Origin: Stenotrophomonas sp. MMGLT7 | Lineage (GTDB): Bacteria; Pseudomonadota; Gammaproteobacteria; Xanthomonadales; Xanthomonadaceae | Direction of reading: 5' to 3' | DNA: 64,000 nt | NCBI RefSeq assembly: GCF_021168555.1 | Contig: NZ_JAJOZS010000013.1 | Location: 1 to 64,000, forward strand | Part shown: positions 27,598-37,221 of the stretch, piece after piece | Position numbering within the stretch: position 1 is the stretch's first letter | Layout of the letters: the number at the start of each line of letters is the position of its first letter | Made by a program: the position numbers and the translations under genes | Notes under the pieces: model-generated | Seen by the model: only the letters and a program-made list of their open reading frames with translations | Databases searched by the model: none | Told to the model about the DNA's origin: nothing

Positions 27598-28557
27598 ATG
27601 AATCCGAACTACCTCGATTTCGAACAGCCCATCGCCGACCTGGAGGCCAAGATCCAGGAGCTGCGCAGTGCCAGCACCGGGCCGGCGGTGAACGTCGAAT
27701 CGGAGGTGCACGCGCTGCAGGACAAGCTGCGCAAGCGCACCGCACAGATCTTCCGCGACCTCTCGCCGTGGCAGATCTCGCAGCTGGCGCGGCATCCGGC
27801 CCGGCCCTACACGCTGGACTACATCCGCGTGTTCTGCGACGAGTTCCAGGAACTGGCCGGCGACCGCGCCTATGCCGACGACAAGGCCATCGTCGGCGGC
27901 CTGGCGCGCATCGCCGGGCGGCCGCTGGTGATCATCGGCCACCAGAAGGGCCGCGACACCAAGAGCAAGGTCGCGCGCAACTTCGGCATGCCGCGCCCGG
28001 AGGGCTACCGCAAGGCGCTGCGGCTGATGAAGCTGGCCGAGCGCTTCCGCCTGCCGCTGCTGACCTTCATCGACACCCCCGGCGCCTATCCCGGCGTCGG
28101 CGCCGAGGAGCGCGGCCAGTCCGAGGCCATCGCCCGCAACCTGATGGAGATGGCCGAGCTGAAGATCCCGGTGATCTGCACGGTGATCGGCGAAGGCGGT
28201 TCCGGCGGCGCGCTGGCGATCGGCGTCGGCGACCGCACGCTGATGCTCGAGTACGGCACCTATTCGGTGATCTCGCCGGAAGGCTGCGCCTCGATCCTGT
28301 GGAAGGATGCCGGCAAGGCCCGCGATGCCGCCGAGCAGCTGGGGCTGACCGCCAAGCGCCTGAAGGGCCTGGGCCTGGTGGACAAGGTGGTGCGCGAGCC
28401 GATCGGCGGCGCCCACCGCAATCCGACGCAGATGGCCAAGCGCCTGAAGAGCGTGCTGCTCAACGAGCTCGACGCACTGGCGCAGGTCCCGCTGGAGGAA
28501 CTGCTGCAGAAGCGCTACGAGCGCCTGCGCGGTTATGGTGCCTACGAGGCCGCCTGA
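27598..28557 (+). CDS. accA: Acetyl-CoA carboxylase carboxyltransferase subunit alpha
   Basis: With AccD it transfers the carboxyl group from biotin to acetyl-CoA, making malonyl-CoA. It is 319 residues, the normal length. Diagnostic segments are [92 protein letters not shown] and [13 protein letters not shown]. It is monocistronic here: a promoter-like element precedes it and a terminator follows. It ends the conserved core block. Confidence 0.98.
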   Translation: MNPNYLDFEQPIADLEAKIQELRSASTGPAVNVESEVHALQDKLRKRTAQIFRDLSPWQISQLARHPARPYTLDYIRVFCDEFQELAGDRAYADDKAIVGGLARIAGRPLVIIGHQKGRDTKSKVARNFGMPRPEGYRKALRLMKLAERFRLPLLTFIDTPGAYPGVGAEERGQSEAIARNLMEMAELKIPVICTVIGEGGSGGALAIGVGDRTLMLEYGTYSVISPEGCASILWKDAGKARDAAEQLGLTAKRLKGLGLVDKVVREPIGGAHRNPTQMAKRLKSVLLNELDALAQVPLEELLQKRYERLRGYGAYEAA

Positions 28558-28586
28558 GGCGGCAGCCGGAAGGGATCGCTACACGC

Positions 28587-28615
28587 AAAGGCCGGCGGCA
28601 ACGCCGGCCTTTTAC
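28587..28615 (+). terminator. Rho-independent terminator after accA
   Basis: An 11-bp perfect stem (AAAGGCCGGCG and complement), a GCAA tetraloop and a short T-run, 30 bases after the accA stop. Confidence 0.85.
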
Positions 28616-28746
28616 TTGCGCGCTCCGGCACCGGATCGCCGCTGCTGCGGCCATCGTGCTTGTCGTGGCTCATCATGCAAGTGCGCCGCTCGCCGCAGCG
28701 AACGCGGCCATGACCACGGCGTCGCGCCGTCGTCCAGGCAACGCAT

Positions 28747-29673
28747 TCAACGGCCATCGGCCTCGGTCTCTTCCTCCGGCATCGCGATCTCGAGAAACCG
28801 GTTCAGTACCGGCGTTTCCCTCTGTTCGTTCCACACCAGCCAGCAATCCGAATAGGCATTGGGCTCGGCCAGTGGACGCATCACGGTCCAGGGCCGCGCA
28901 TACATCGCCACGTCGCGGGGGACGATGCCGTAGCCGAGGCCCGCGGCGACCAGCCCGAGGATGCTGCCGATCTCCGTCACCCGCCACTTGACCTGGATCT
29001 TGCACCCAGCCGCGGCCGCCAGTTGCGTGACCACGCGCCCGATGCCGACGTCGTCCAGGTCCGGGAATCCGATCATCGGTTCCGTTGCCAGGCTTTCGAT
29101 CGGGACCTTCTCCCAGTTGGCCAGCGGGTGGTCGCTCGGCAGGATCACCACCAGCTCCTGCCGGGAATGGAACCGGTGCCGCAGCGGCATCTCCATGTGG
29201 ACGGGCGCACGCACCAGCGCCACGTCCAGCTCGCCCGACTCCAGGCCGGCAAGCTGCGTTGCGATGCTGCCTTCGCGCAGGAAGAACTCCACGTCCGGGA
29301 ATGCCTCGCGCATGGCCTTGAGCTGTGCCGGGAAAGTGCGCGAGAACATCGCCGTACCGACATAGCCGAGCGCGATACGCCCGACCTCGCCTTTCGCCGT
29401 ACGCCGGACCGCGTCGATCGCGCCATGGTGCAGTGCCAGCAAACGCTGCGCTTCGATGCGACACGCCTGCCCTGCTTCGGTCAGGTCGATGCCGCGGTTG
29501 CGGCGATGGAAAAGTTTGACGCCCAGCGCCTGTTCCAGGGCACCGATCTGCTGGCTCAAGGCCGGTTGCGCGACGCCCAGGCGCTCGGCCGCGCGTGCCA
29601 TGTGCTGCGTATCACACACCGCGAGGAAAACCTGCAGGCGGCGGAGAGAAACGGAGGTTAGTAGATCTTTCAT
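28747..29673 (-). CDS. LysR-family transcriptional regulator (decarboxylase operon)
   Basis: A 308-residue LysR regulator. The N-terminal winged helix-turn-helix reads LRRLQVFLAVCDTQHMARAAERLGVAQPALSQQIGALEQALGVKLF, and the co-inducer domain follows (GRIALGYVGTAMFSRTFP, LDVALVRAPV). It is divergent from the UbiD-type decarboxylase gene across an unusually AT-rich gap of 129 bases, the classic arrangement in which a LysR protein controls the neighbouring operon in response to its substrate. The inferred effector is a phenolic acid; this is not shown by the sequence. Confidence 0.93.
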   Translation of the reverse strand: MKDLLTSVSLRRLQVFLAVCDTQHMARAAERLGVAQPALSQQIGALEQALGVKLFHRRNRGIDLTEAGQACRIEAQRLLALHHGAIDAVRRTAKGEVGRIALGYVGTAMFSRTFPAQLKAMREAFPDVEFFLREGSIATQLAGLESGELDVALVRAPVHMEMPLRHRFHSRQELVVILPSDHPLANWEKVPIESLATEPMIGFPDLDDVGIGRVVTQLAAAAGCKIQVKWRVTEIGSILGLVAAGLGYGIVPRDVAMYARPWTVMRPLAEPNAYSDCWLVWNEQRETPVLNRFLEIAMPEEETEADGR

Positions 29674-29726
29674 AATTTCAATATTATCAATAAATGTTAA
29701 TTGATTATTTGATTCTAATCATTGTT
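29674..29726. promoter_or_regulatory. AT-rich divergent control region with dyads
   Basis: An AT-rich stretch in a GC-rich genome, between the divergent LysR and decarboxylase genes. It contains a dyad, ATCAAT-N8-ATTGAT (29686-29705), and an overlapping ATAAT...ATTAT (centred near 29680). These are plausible LysR-binding sites and promoter elements for both directions. Confidence 0.6.
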
Positions 29727-29802
29727 CGCAGATACGGGTGGGGGAGATTATCCGTTCCGGCAAGTAGGCCAGCGAAAAATCCCTAATCGCGGAGACTCAA
29801 AA

Positions 29803-31299
29803 ATGAGCAGCAAAAACGTCAACGCTACCCCGATCACCGACCTGCGCTCGGCGATCGAACTCCTCAAGCAGCACGAAGGCGAGTACATCGAGACCAACGA
29901 GCAGGTCGACCCGGAGGCCGAGCTGTCCGGTGTCTACCGCTACGTCGGCGCCGGTGGCACCTGTCGCCGTCCGACCCAGATCGGCGGGCCGGTGATGATG
30001 TTCAACAAGGTGAAGGGCTACCCGGATTTCCGCGTGGTCATCGGCATGCTCGGCTCGCGCAAGCGCGTCGGCCTGCTGCTCGGCGCCGACCCGGACAAGC
30101 TGGGCTTCCTGCTCAAGGATTCGGTGCAGAACGTGATCGCCCCGGTCACCGTCGGCGCCGACAAGGCCCTGCAGGACGTGGTGCACCTGGCCTCCGACGC
30201 GGACTTCGACCTGCGCACCCTGCTGCCCGCGCCCACCAACACCCCCGAGGACGCCGGCCCGTTCATCACCATGGGCCTGTGCTACGCCTCCGATCCGGAG
30301 ACCGGCGAGTCCGACGTCACCATCCACCGCCTGTGCGTGCAGAGCAAGGACGAGCTGTCGATGTGGCTGACCCCCGGCCGGCACATCGACGCCTTCCGCC
30401 AGAAGGCCGAAGCCGCCGGCAAGCCGCTGCCGATCTCGATCAGCATCGGCGTCGACCCGGCCATCTACGTCGCCGCCTGCTTCGAGCCGCCGACCACGCC
30501 GCTGGGCTTCGACGAACTGGGCATCGCCGGCGCCCTGCGCGGCCACGCGGTCGAACTGGCGCCGTGCCTGACCATCCCGGAGCGGGCGATCGCCCATGCC
30601 GAGGTGGTGATCGAGGGCGAGCTGCTGCCGACGGTGCGCGTGCGCGAGGACCAGAACACCGACACCGGCAAGGCCATGCCCGAGTTCCCCGGCTATACCG
30701 GCGATGCCAAGCCGGCGCTGCCGATCATCAAGGTCAAGGCCGTGCGCTACCGCACCAACCCGATCCTGCAGACCACCGTCGGCCCGGGCCAGGAGCACGT
30801 CAACATGGCCGGCATCCCGACCGAGGCCAGCATCCTGGACATGGTCGGCCGGGCGATGCCGGGCAAGCTGCAGAACGTGTTCGCGCACTCTTCCGGCGGC
30901 GGCAAGCTGCTGGCGGTGATGCAGTTCAAGAAGTCCGCGCCGGTCGACGAGGGACGCCAGCGCCAGGCCGCGCTGCTGGCCTTCTCCGCGTTCCCCGAGC
31001 TCAAGCACGTGATCCTGGTGGACGAGGACGTGGACCTGTTCGACACCGACGATGTGCTGTGGGCGATGCAGACCCGCTTCCAGGGCGACGTCAGCACGGT
31101 GCTCATCCCGGGCGTGCGCTGCCATCCGCTCGATCCGTCGCAGACGCCGGAGTTCAGCCCGAGCATCCGCGAGGTCGGCCAGTCGTGCAAGACGATCTTC
31201 GACTGCACCGTGCCGTTCAAGCTGAAGAGCCACTTCGAGCGCTCGAACTTCATGGAAGTGGACGTCAGCCGCTTCGTCCCCGGCTTCAACAAGACGTAA
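29803..31299 (+). CDS. UbiD-family decarboxylase, protocatechuate/gallate decarboxylase type
   Basis: A 498-residue prenylated-FMN-dependent decarboxylase. It strongly resembles, from memory of the family, the AroY (protocatechuate) and LpdC (gallate) C-subunits: [73 protein letters not shown], the [20 protein letters not shown] block and [14 protein letters not shown]. It would release CO2 from a hydroxylated benzoate such as protocatechuate or gallate, giving a catechol. Known enzymes of this group also have a small D subunit, which is absent here. The ATG at 29803 has a GGAGA site. ubiX follows after 13 bases. Confidence 0.88.
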   Translation: MSSKNVNATPITDLRSAIELLKQHEGEYIETNEQVDPEAELSGVYRYVGAGGTCRRPTQIGGPVMMFNKVKGYPDFRVVIGMLGSRKRVGLLLGADPDKLGFLLKDSVQNVIAPVTVGADKALQDVVHLASDADFDLRTLLPAPTNTPEDAGPFITMGLCYASDPETGESDVTIHRLCVQSKDELSMWLTPGRHIDAFRQKAEAAGKPLPISISIGVDPAIYVAACFEPPTTPLGFDELGIAGALRGHAVELAPCLTIPERAIAHAEVVIEGELLPTVRVREDQNTDTGKAMPEFPGYTGDAKPALPIIKVKAVRYRTNPILQTTVGPGQEHVNMAGIPTEASILDMVGRAMPGKLQNVFAHSSGGGKLLAVMQFKKSAPVDEGRQRQAALLAFSAFPELKHVILVDEDVDLFDTDDVLWAMQTRFQGDVSTVLIPGVRCHPLDPSQTPEFSPSIREVGQSCKTIFDCTVPFKLKSHFERSNFMEVDVSRFVPGFNKT

Positions 31300-31312
31300 C
31301 CGGAGCAAGGCC

Positions 31313-31915
31313 ATGCAGAAGCCCAGAGTCATCATCGGCATCAGCGGTGCCACCGGCTTCCAGTATGGCGTCAAGGCACTCCAGCTCCTCCGGGAGCTGG
31401 GTGCCGAGACCCATCTGGTGATGTCCAACGCCGCCGGACTCACCCGCGAACACGAGACCACGATGTCGCGCGACGACGTGATCGCGCTGGCGGACGTGTT
31501 CTATCCCACCGGCGCGGTCGGCGCGGCGATCTCCAGCGGTTCGTTCCGGACCGTCGGCATGCTGGTGGCGCCGTGCTCGATGCACACCCTGGCGGCGATC
31601 GCCAGCGGCGTCACCGACAACCTGCTCACCCGCGCCGCCGACGTGGTGCTGAAGGAACGGCGCCGGCTGGTGCTGATGACCCGCGAAACGCCGCTGCACC
31701 TGGGCCACATCCGCAACATGGCCACCGTCACCGAATACGGGGCAATCGTGTTCCCGCCGGTACCGGCGCTGTATGCCGGCCCGCAATCGATCGACCAGAT
31801 CGTCACCCACAGCGCCGCCCGGGCCATCGGCCTGCTCGGCTTCGAATCCACAACGTTGCCGCGGTGGGGCGAGACCCTCACCGCAATCACTGCAGAAGGG
31901 GAAACATCATGCTAG
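31313..31915 (+). CDS. UbiX-family flavin prenyltransferase
   Basis: A 200-residue flavoprotein that adds a dimethylallyl group to FMN, making the cofactor used by UbiD-type decarboxylases. Motifs are [18 protein letters not shown] at the FMN site, [32 protein letters not shown], and [19 protein letters not shown]. It most resembles the operon-associated copies (LpdB/AroY-B) because of its partner. The stop overlaps the DUF554 gene start by 7 bases, so all three genes are probably one transcript. Confidence 0.93.
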   Translation: MQKPRVIIGISGATGFQYGVKALQLLRELGAETHLVMSNAAGLTREHETTMSRDDVIALADVFYPTGAVGAAISSGSFRTVGMLVAPCSMHTLAAIASGVTDNLLTRAADVVLKERRRLVLMTRETPLHLGHIRNMATVTEYGAIVFPPVPALYAGPQSIDQIVTHSAARAIGLLGFESTTLPRWGETLTAITAEGETSC

Positions 31916-32628
31916 TCGGACCCTATGTAAACGGCGCGGCCACCCTGGTCGGCGCCATCGCCGGCGCCGCCCTGGCCAACAAGCTGCCCGAGCGCCTTCG
32001 CACCTCCCTGGCTCCATTCTTCGGCATACCGTCGATGGTCATGGCGGTGGTGATGATCATGAAGCTCTCGCACCTGCAGGTCGTCGTGCTCTCGGGCATC
32101 GTCGGCCTGATCATCGGCGAGCTGATCTACCTGGAGAAAGGCATCGGCAAGGCTGCCGCCAGCACCCGCGGCGTGATCGACCGGCTGCTGCCCGTGCCCA
32201 AGGGCGAGCTCACCCAGGAGCAGTTCCTGGAGAAGTTCGTCGCCATCACCGTGCTGTTCTGCGCCAGCGGCACCGGCATCTTCGGTGCGATGCACGAAGG
32301 CATGACCGGCGACTCGTCGATCCTGGTCACCAAGTCGATCCTCGACTTCTTCACCTCGATGATCTTCGCCACCGCGCTGGGTTACTCCGTTGCCACGATC
32401 GCGATCCCGCAGGTCGCCATCCAGCTCGCCCTGGCCTTCAGCGCAGTGCTGATCGTGCCGCTGACCACGCCGATCATGCAGGCCGACTTCTCGGCGGTGG
32501 GCGGGTTGCTGATGCTCGCGACCGGTTTCCGGATCTGCGGCATCAAGGCCTTCCCGGTCGCCAACCTGATCCCGGCGCTGGTGATCGCGATGCCGCTGTC
32601 GGCGCTATGGACCCGGTACATCGGATGA
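31909..32628 (+). CDS. DUF554-family membrane protein (YqgA-like)
   Basis: A 239-residue integral membrane protein with about seven hydrophobic segments. The N-terminus ([27 protein letters not shown]) and the segment [21 protein letters not shown] match the DUF554/YqgA pattern. The family's biochemical role is not established; its position inside a decarboxylase operon suggests import of an aromatic acid or export of the catechol product, which is inference only. It overlaps ubiX by 7 bases and precedes the YhbP-like gene by 29 bases. Confidence 0.85.
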   Translation: MLVGPYVNGAATLVGAIAGAALANKLPERLRTSLAPFFGIPSMVMAVVMIMKLSHLQVVVLSGIVGLIIGELIYLEKGIGKAAASTRGVIDRLLPVPKGELTQEQFLEKFVAITVLFCASGTGIFGAMHEGMTGDSSILVTKSILDFFTSMIFATALGYSVATIAIPQVAIQLALAFSAVLIVPLTTPIMQADFSAVGGLLMLATGFRICGIKAFPVANLIPALVIAMPLSALWTRYIG

Positions 32629-32657
32629 CGCCGGACCGCCACACGAGGAGCACTGCG

Positions 32658-33098
32658 ATGTCGAGCCTGCCCGAACCGATCCGCGCCTTCCTGGCCGATC
32701 ATCATGTCCTGTCGCTGGCCATGCACGCCAACGGCACGACATGGGCCGCCAGCGCCTTCTTCGCCCACGACGAGCAGGCACGGCGCTTCCTGTTCCTCAC
32801 CGCCACCGAGACCCTGCATGGCCAGATGCTGCTGGCCAATGCAGACGTCGCCGGCACCGTTGCCGGCCAGCCGCTGCTCATCTCCGAGGTCTGCGGGCTG
32901 CAGTTCCGCGGATCGGTCCGGGTCCTGGAGGACCCGGACGAGCAGCGGGCGGCGCTGGACCTGTACTACGCGCGCTTCCCCCAGGCCCGGGGCATGTCCG
33001 CCCCGATCTGGGAGATCCGGCTGGCGCAGCTGAAGCTGACCGACAACCGCAAGGGCTTCGGCAACAAGCTGCTGTGGGACAACCCCGAGGGCGGGTGA
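32658..33098 (+). CDS. YhbP-like (UPF0306) split-barrel protein
   Basis: A 146-residue protein closely resembling E. coli YhbP. Matching features include the IRAFLADHHVLSLAM start, TWAASAFFA, LTATETLHGQML, VAGTVAGQPLLISEVCGLQFRGSVRVLE, SAPIWEIRLAQLKLTDN and GFGNKLLW. The family has a pyridoxamine-oxidase-like FMN-binding split-barrel fold but no defined reaction. Within a prenyl-FMN decarboxylase operon a flavin-handling role is possible but unproven. It has a GAGGAG ribosome site. Confidence 0.85.
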   Translation: MSSLPEPIRAFLADHHVLSLAMHANGTTWAASAFFAHDEQARRFLFLTATETLHGQMLLANADVAGTVAGQPLLISEVCGLQFRGSVRVLEDPDEQRAALDLYYARFPQARGMSAPIWEIRLAQLKLTDNRKGFGNKLLWDNPEGG

Positions 33099-33122
33099 GC
33101 CCCGCGTCGCATCTCGTCATCA

Positions 33123-33197
33123 CCCCGGCGCGGACAGACAGGCGCCTCACATACACCAGACGAGCCAGCAAATTTCTGTCTTCTGCCCGCGCCGGGG
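33123..33197. repeat. Inverted repeat upstream of the porin gene
   Basis: CCCCGGCGCGG (33123-33133) and its exact complement (33187-33197) enclose 53 bases, with an imperfect extension of the stem inward. It fills most of the 150-base gap before the porin gene and could reduce read-through from the decarboxylase genes or act as a leader structure. Confidence 0.55.
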
Positions 33198-33248
33198 CCG
33201 TTACGCCCTCGACGCGATGACGAAACGAGACGAAGACGAGGCAACACC

Positions 33249-34571
33249 ATGAACGCATACATCCATGGCCTCCCACGGCACGCGGTCCTGCCATGGCTGG
33301 TGGCGACCGCGCTGGCCGCCCACCCATCGCTGGGCACGGCCGCCGAAGCCGGCGCACAGACCGACCTGTACACCGGCAAGACCCTGACCGGCGACTGGGG
33401 CGGCACGCGCAGCGAACTCCACGACAAGGGCATCGAGTTCCGCGGCGGCGTGATCTACGAAGGCTTCAACGTCAACAGCGGCGGCATCGAGCATGGCTAT
33501 CGCGGCGCCACCCAGGCGCAGGTCGGCGTCGACTTCGACCTGGGCAAGCTGACCAGCTTCTGGGGCGATGCCCGCGTCCACGTGACCATCGACGACCGCC
33601 ATGGCGGCGACCCGTCGACCGAACTGGTCGGCAACAGCTACATGCCGGTGTCCTGGAGCTACGGCACCAGCAGGACCCACTGGGCCGAGGTCTCCTACGA
33701 CCAGAACTTCCTCGACGGCAAGGTCAACTGGCGCATCGGCTTCTACTCCATCGGCAACTTCTTCGCCTCCCCGGGCATCGCCACCAACTTCGTCAACGGC
33801 GGCCTGACCGGCCACCCGATGACGCTGTCGACCAATTCCGGCTGGGGCAACTTCCCGAACTCGCGCTGGAACACCCACGTCACCGTGCAGGCCACCCCGG
33901 AGCTGGCGCTGCGCGCCGGCCTGGTGATCGACAACAGCAAGTACTCGCTCAAGGAGAACAGCTGGAGGCTGCACGTGGGCGGCTCGCCCGGCCATACCTA
34001 CCCGGTCGAGCTGCAGTGGACCCCGGGCAGCGCCAGCCACAGCCACTACCCGGGCGACTACAAGGTGGGCTACTACTACGGCAGCGCCCCGGCCGCGATG
34101 GTCGGCGACCGCAGCGGCCGCACCGCCAACCACCGCGACGGCGCCTACGTGATGGCCAGCCAGAAGCTGACCAACAATGCCGTCGACGGCGGCCTCAGCG
34201 TATTCGCCCACTACACCCGGCAGTCGCAGACGACCTCGGCGATCCACACCTGGAGTTCGGCCGGACTGGTCTACCGGGGCCTGTTCCAGGCGCGTCCGAA
34301 CGACGGCGTCGCCCTGGCCTACGTGCGCGCCTCGCTCAACCGGCACATCGTCAACCAGCAGCTCGAACGGCAGGCGCTGGGCCTGATCGTGGATCCGGAC
34401 TGGCAGCTCCTGCAGGCACAGGAGCTTTGGGAAGCCTCCTACTCGTTCGAGGTCAGCCCGTGGCTGACCCTGCGCCCGGACGTGCAGTACCTGGTCAACC
34501 CCGGCACCTTCAGCAACAAGGCCATCGACAACGCCCTGGCCATCGGCTTCCAGGTCCGGGTGAAGTTCTGA
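33249..34571 (+). CDS. OprB-type carbohydrate-selective porin
   Basis: A 440-residue outer-membrane beta-barrel protein with an N-terminal signal peptide ending near LGTAAEA. The mature start, LTGDWGGTRSELHDKGIEF, is the hallmark of OprB porins, and the protein ends in a strand with terminal phenylalanine (AIGFQVRVKF). OprB porins admit sugars and, in some operons, aromatic acids. It lies 150 bases after the YhbP-like gene, with a hairpin between them, so it may be the last gene of the decarboxylase operon or have its own promoter. Confidence 0.9.
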   Translation: MNAYIHGLPRHAVLPWLVATALAAHPSLGTAAEAGAQTDLYTGKTLTGDWGGTRSELHDKGIEFRGGVIYEGFNVNSGGIEHGYRGATQAQVGVDFDLGKLTSFWGDARVHVTIDDRHGGDPSTELVGNSYMPVSWSYGTSRTHWAEVSYDQNFLDGKVNWRIGFYSIGNFFASPGIATNFVNGGLTGHPMTLSTNSGWGNFPNSRWNTHVTVQATPELALRAGLVIDNSKYSLKENSWRLHVGGSPGHTYPVELQWTPGSASHSHYPGDYKVGYYYGSAPAAMVGDRSGRTANHRDGAYVMASQKLTNNAVDGGLSVFAHYTRQSQTTSAIHTWSSAGLVYRGLFQARPNDGVALAYVRASLNRHIVNQQLERQALGLIVDPDWQLLQAQELWEASYSFEVSPWLTLRPDVQYLVNPGTFSNKAIDNALAIGFQVRVKF

Positions 34572-34611
34572 CGCCGGGCCCTGGGGCCGCCCCGAGCAAC
34601 AGCAGGAGCGA

Positions 34612-34671
34612 CCGTAGGAGCGACTTCAGTCGCGACCGGGCTCTACCGATAGAGCCCGGTCGCTCCTGCGG
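34612..34671. repeat. REP-like palindrome, family 1, copy C (asymmetric)
   Basis: Has the full left arm (GTAGGAGCGACTTCAGTCGC), but the right arm lacks about 10 bases (the CGACTGAAGT portion), so the outer stem pairs imperfectly. It sits between the porin and hemJ genes, which converge. Confidence 0.85.
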
Positions 34672-34687
34672 AAGATCGCGAACGGCC

Positions 34688-35140
34688 TCAGAACGGCTTG
34701 AACAGCACCAGCCAGATCACCGCGACCAGCGCCAGCACCGGGATCTCGTTGAACAGCCGCAGCGCGCGCGAGGAAGGCAGCGCACGCCCCTTGTCCACGC
34801 CCTTCAGCCAGCGCCCGGCGATCACGTAGTGGACCAGGATCAGCACCACCAGCGCCAGCTTGCCGTGCATCCAGTGGGTGCCGGGACCGACCATGGTCGG
34901 GAAGTCCGGCAGGAAGCGATAGCCCAGCCACAGCACCGCGCCCAGTATCAGCCCCAGCCCCAGCATGATGTGGCCGAAGCGGTACAGCCGCTGCCCCATC
35001 AGCACCAGCCGCGCCTGCACCTCGGCCTGCCCCTGCGCCTCGGCGATGTTGACCAGGATCCGCGGCAGGTAGAACACGGCCGCCATCCAGGCGATGACGA
35101 AAAGCAGGTGGAACGTCTTGACCCACAGGTACAGGTTCAT
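34688..35140 (-). CDS. hemJ: Protoporphyrinogen oxidase HemJ
   Basis: A 150-residue membrane protein with four or five hydrophobic helices. MNLYLWVKTFHLLFVIAWMA and FYLPRILVN at the N-terminus, RLYRFGHIMLGLGLILG, and THWMHGKLALVVLILVHY with conserved histidines mark the HemJ/UPF0093 family, which oxidises protoporphyrinogen IX in heme synthesis where HemG and HemY are missing. The ATG at 35140 is the family start; the longer open frame upstream overlaps the divergent methyltransferase promoter. Confidence 0.9.
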   Translation of the reverse strand: MNLYLWVKTFHLLFVIAWMAAVFYLPRILVNIAEAQGQAEVQARLVLMGQRLYRFGHIMLGLGLILGAVLWLGYRFLPDFPTMVGPGTHWMHGKLALVVLILVHYVIAGRWLKGVDKGRALPSSRALRLFNEIPVLALVAVIWLVLFKPF

Positions 35141-35204
35141 GTGCTGGCACCACTCGGCTCGCGTAGGATGGCGCGCATTTTCGCCGATACGGCCACGCAA
35201 GCCC

Positions 35205-35804
35205 ATGCCCATGACCGACAAGCAGTACGACCGCGAGTATTTCCAGCACTGGTATCGCGAGGCAAGGCTGCACGATCGCGCGCGCCTGCGGCGCAAGGTC
35301 GCGCTGGCGGTCGCGGCAGCCGAGCACTACCTCGAGCGCCCGATCCGCAGCGTGCTCGACATCGGCTGCGGCGAAGGCGCCTGGCGCGCGCCGCTGCTGC
35401 AGCTGCGGCCGCGGCTGCGGTACCTGGGCTTCGACGGCAGCGACTACGCGGTGCGCCGCTACGGCCGCAGCCGCAACCTGCACCCGGCCCGTTTCGGCGA
35501 CTTCGCCTGGCTGCGGCCGTGCGCGCCGGCCGACCTGCTGGTGTGCTCGGACGTCATCCACTACCTGCCCACGCGCGAGCTGCGCCAGGGCCTGCCCGGG
35601 CTGGCCGAGCTGTGCGGCGGGGTGGCGTTCCTGGAGACCTTCTGCGCCGAGGACGAGTTCGAGGGCGACCACGCCGGATTCCAGCCGCGCAAGGCCGCCT
35701 GGTACCGGCGCGAACTGGCCGCGCAAGGCTTCACCGCACTGGGCTCGCACTGCTGGCTGTCGCCGGCGCTGGCCGGCCAGGCATCGGCACTGGAGCGGGG
35801 CTGA
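35205..35804 (+). CDS. Class I SAM-dependent methyltransferase
   Basis: A 199-residue protein with the SAM-binding motif I VLDIGCGEGAWRAPL, motif II LGFDGSDYAV, and a motif-IV-like LLVCSDVIHYL. An N-terminal YDREYFQHWYREARL helix precedes the fold. The substrate cannot be deduced. It is divergent from hemJ with 64 bases between start codons; phaZ follows in the same direction after 94 bases. Confidence 0.85.
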   Translation: MPMTDKQYDREYFQHWYREARLHDRARLRRKVALAVAAAEHYLERPIRSVLDIGCGEGAWRAPLLQLRPRLRYLGFDGSDYAVRRYGRSRNLHPARFGDFAWLRPCAPADLLVCSDVIHYLPTRELRQGLPGLAELCGGVAFLETFCAEDEFEGDHAGFQPRKAAWYRRELAAQGFTALGSHCWLSPALAGQASALERG

Positions 35805-35898
35805 TGCCTGCGGGCGCCGGCCCCTGCCCCATTAAGGTGCAAATGCGCCAACACGGTTATGCTGCGCGGCAGCACAGACGTTGCGAAGGACGGCCCCG

Positions 35899-37221
35899 AT
35901 GCTTTATCAACTGCACGAGCTGACCCGGACGCTGATGGCGCCCTGGGTCCACCAGGCACAGGCCACGGCGAAGATCTTCGCCGACCCCAACAGCTGGTGG
36001 TCGAACCTGCCCGGTGCCGAGCGCGTGGCCGCCAGCAACGAGCTGCTGCATCGGCTGGGCAAGGACTACGAGAAGCCGGCCTGGGCCCTGAACGACGTCG
36101 AGGTCGACGGCCACCCGCTGCCGGTGATCGAGCAGGAGGCGATGGCCAAGCCGTTCTGCCGGCTGCTGCGCTTCAAGCGCTTCAGCGACGACGCCGAGGT
36201 GGTGGCCGCGCTCAAGCGGCAGCCGGCGGTGCTGGTGGTCGCGCCGCTGTCGGGCCACCACGCCACGCTGCTGCGCGACACCGTGCGCACGCTGCTGCGC
36301 GACCACAAGGTCTATGTCACCGACTGGATCGATGCGCGCATGGTGCCGGCCAGCGAGGGCGATTTCGGCCTGGACGACTACGTCGCCTACGTGCAGGAGT
36401 TCATCCGCCATATCGCCCAGCGCCAGCCGCAGCTGCACGTGATCAGCGTGTGCCAGCCGACCGTGCCGGTGCTGGCGGCGGTATCGCTGATGGCCGACAA
36501 CGGCGAGGCCACGCCGGATTCCCTGGTGATGATGGGTGGGCCGATCGATGCCCGCCGCAGCCCCACCGCGGTCAACAACCTGGCCACGCGCAATCCGCTG
36601 TCGTGGTTCGAGAACAACGTCATCCACAGCGTGCCGCAGCCGTATCCCGGCCATGGCCGGCAGGTGTACCCGGGCTTCCTGCAGCATGCCGGCTTCCTGT
36701 CGATGAATCCCAGCAGGCACGTGATGTCGCACTGGGACTTCTATTCCAACCTGGTCAAGGGCGACCTCGAGGACGCGCAGTCGCACCGCGCGTTCTACGA
36801 CGAGTACAACGCGGTGCTGGACATGCCGGCGCGCTATTACCTGGACACGATCAAGGTGGTGTTCCAGGACTTCCTGCTGCCGCGCGGCAAGTGGAAGGTC
36901 GGCGGCGAACTGGTCAGGCCGGCGGCGATCCGCAACACCGCGCTGCTCAGCATCGAGGGCGAGCTGGACGACATCGCCGGCCTCGGCCAGACCGAGGCCG
37001 TGCATGCGCTGTGCACCGGCATTCCCGCCGGGCGGCATCGCCATATCGTCGCCGAGGGCGCCGGCCACTACGGCATCTTCAGCGGCCGCCGCTGGCGCGA
37101 CGTGATCTACCCGCAGGTGCGCGACTTCATCGCCGCCCATGCCGGCAACCGCCAGGCAGAGCCGGCGACGAGCGCCAAGGTCACCCCGATCCGCAGGCGC
37201 CGCGGCGGCAGCGCCGGCTGA
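35899..37221 (+). CDS. phaZ: Intracellular polyhydroxyalkanoate depolymerase
   Basis: A 440-residue cytoplasmic alpha/beta-hydrolase of the PhaZ family that degrades stored polyhydroxybutyrate granules. The start MLYQLHELTRTLMAPW and the block VYVTDWIDARMVP are typical. The nucleophile elbow reads HVISVCQPT, with cysteine at residue 185 in place of the usual lipase-box serine, as in the Ralstonia intracellular enzyme. The NNLATRNPLSWFENNVIH region and C-terminal GAGHYGIFSGRRWR, with the catalytic histidine, are intact. No PHA synthase gene lies nearby. Confidence 0.92.
   Translation: MLYQLHELTRTLMAPWVHQAQATAKIFADPNSWWSNLPGAERVAASNELLHRLGKDYEKPAWALNDVEVDGHPLPVIEQEAMAKPFCRLLRFKRFSDDAEVVAALKRQPAVLVVAPLSGHHATLLRDTVRTLLRDHKVYVTDWIDARMVPASEGDFGLDDYVAYVQEFIRHIAQRQPQLHVISVCQPTVPVLAAVSLMADNGEATPDSLVMMGGPIDARRSPTAVNNLATRNPLSWFENNVIHSVPQPYPGHGRQVYPGFLQHAGFLSMNPSRHVMSHWDFYSNLVKGDLEDAQSHRAFYDEYNAVLDMPARYYLDTIKVVFQDFLLPRGKWKVGGELVRPAAIRNTALLSIEGELDDIAGLGQTEAVHALCTGIPAGRHRHIVAEGAGHYGIFSGRRWRDVIYPQVRDFIAAHAGNRQAEPATSAKVTPIRRRRGGSAG

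Noticed and set aside
29803-31299. Naming the decarboxylase as the ubiquinone-pathway UbiD
   Set aside because: Its sequence pattern and operon context match the protocatechuate/gallate class rather than the 3-octaprenyl-4-hydroxybenzoate enzyme.
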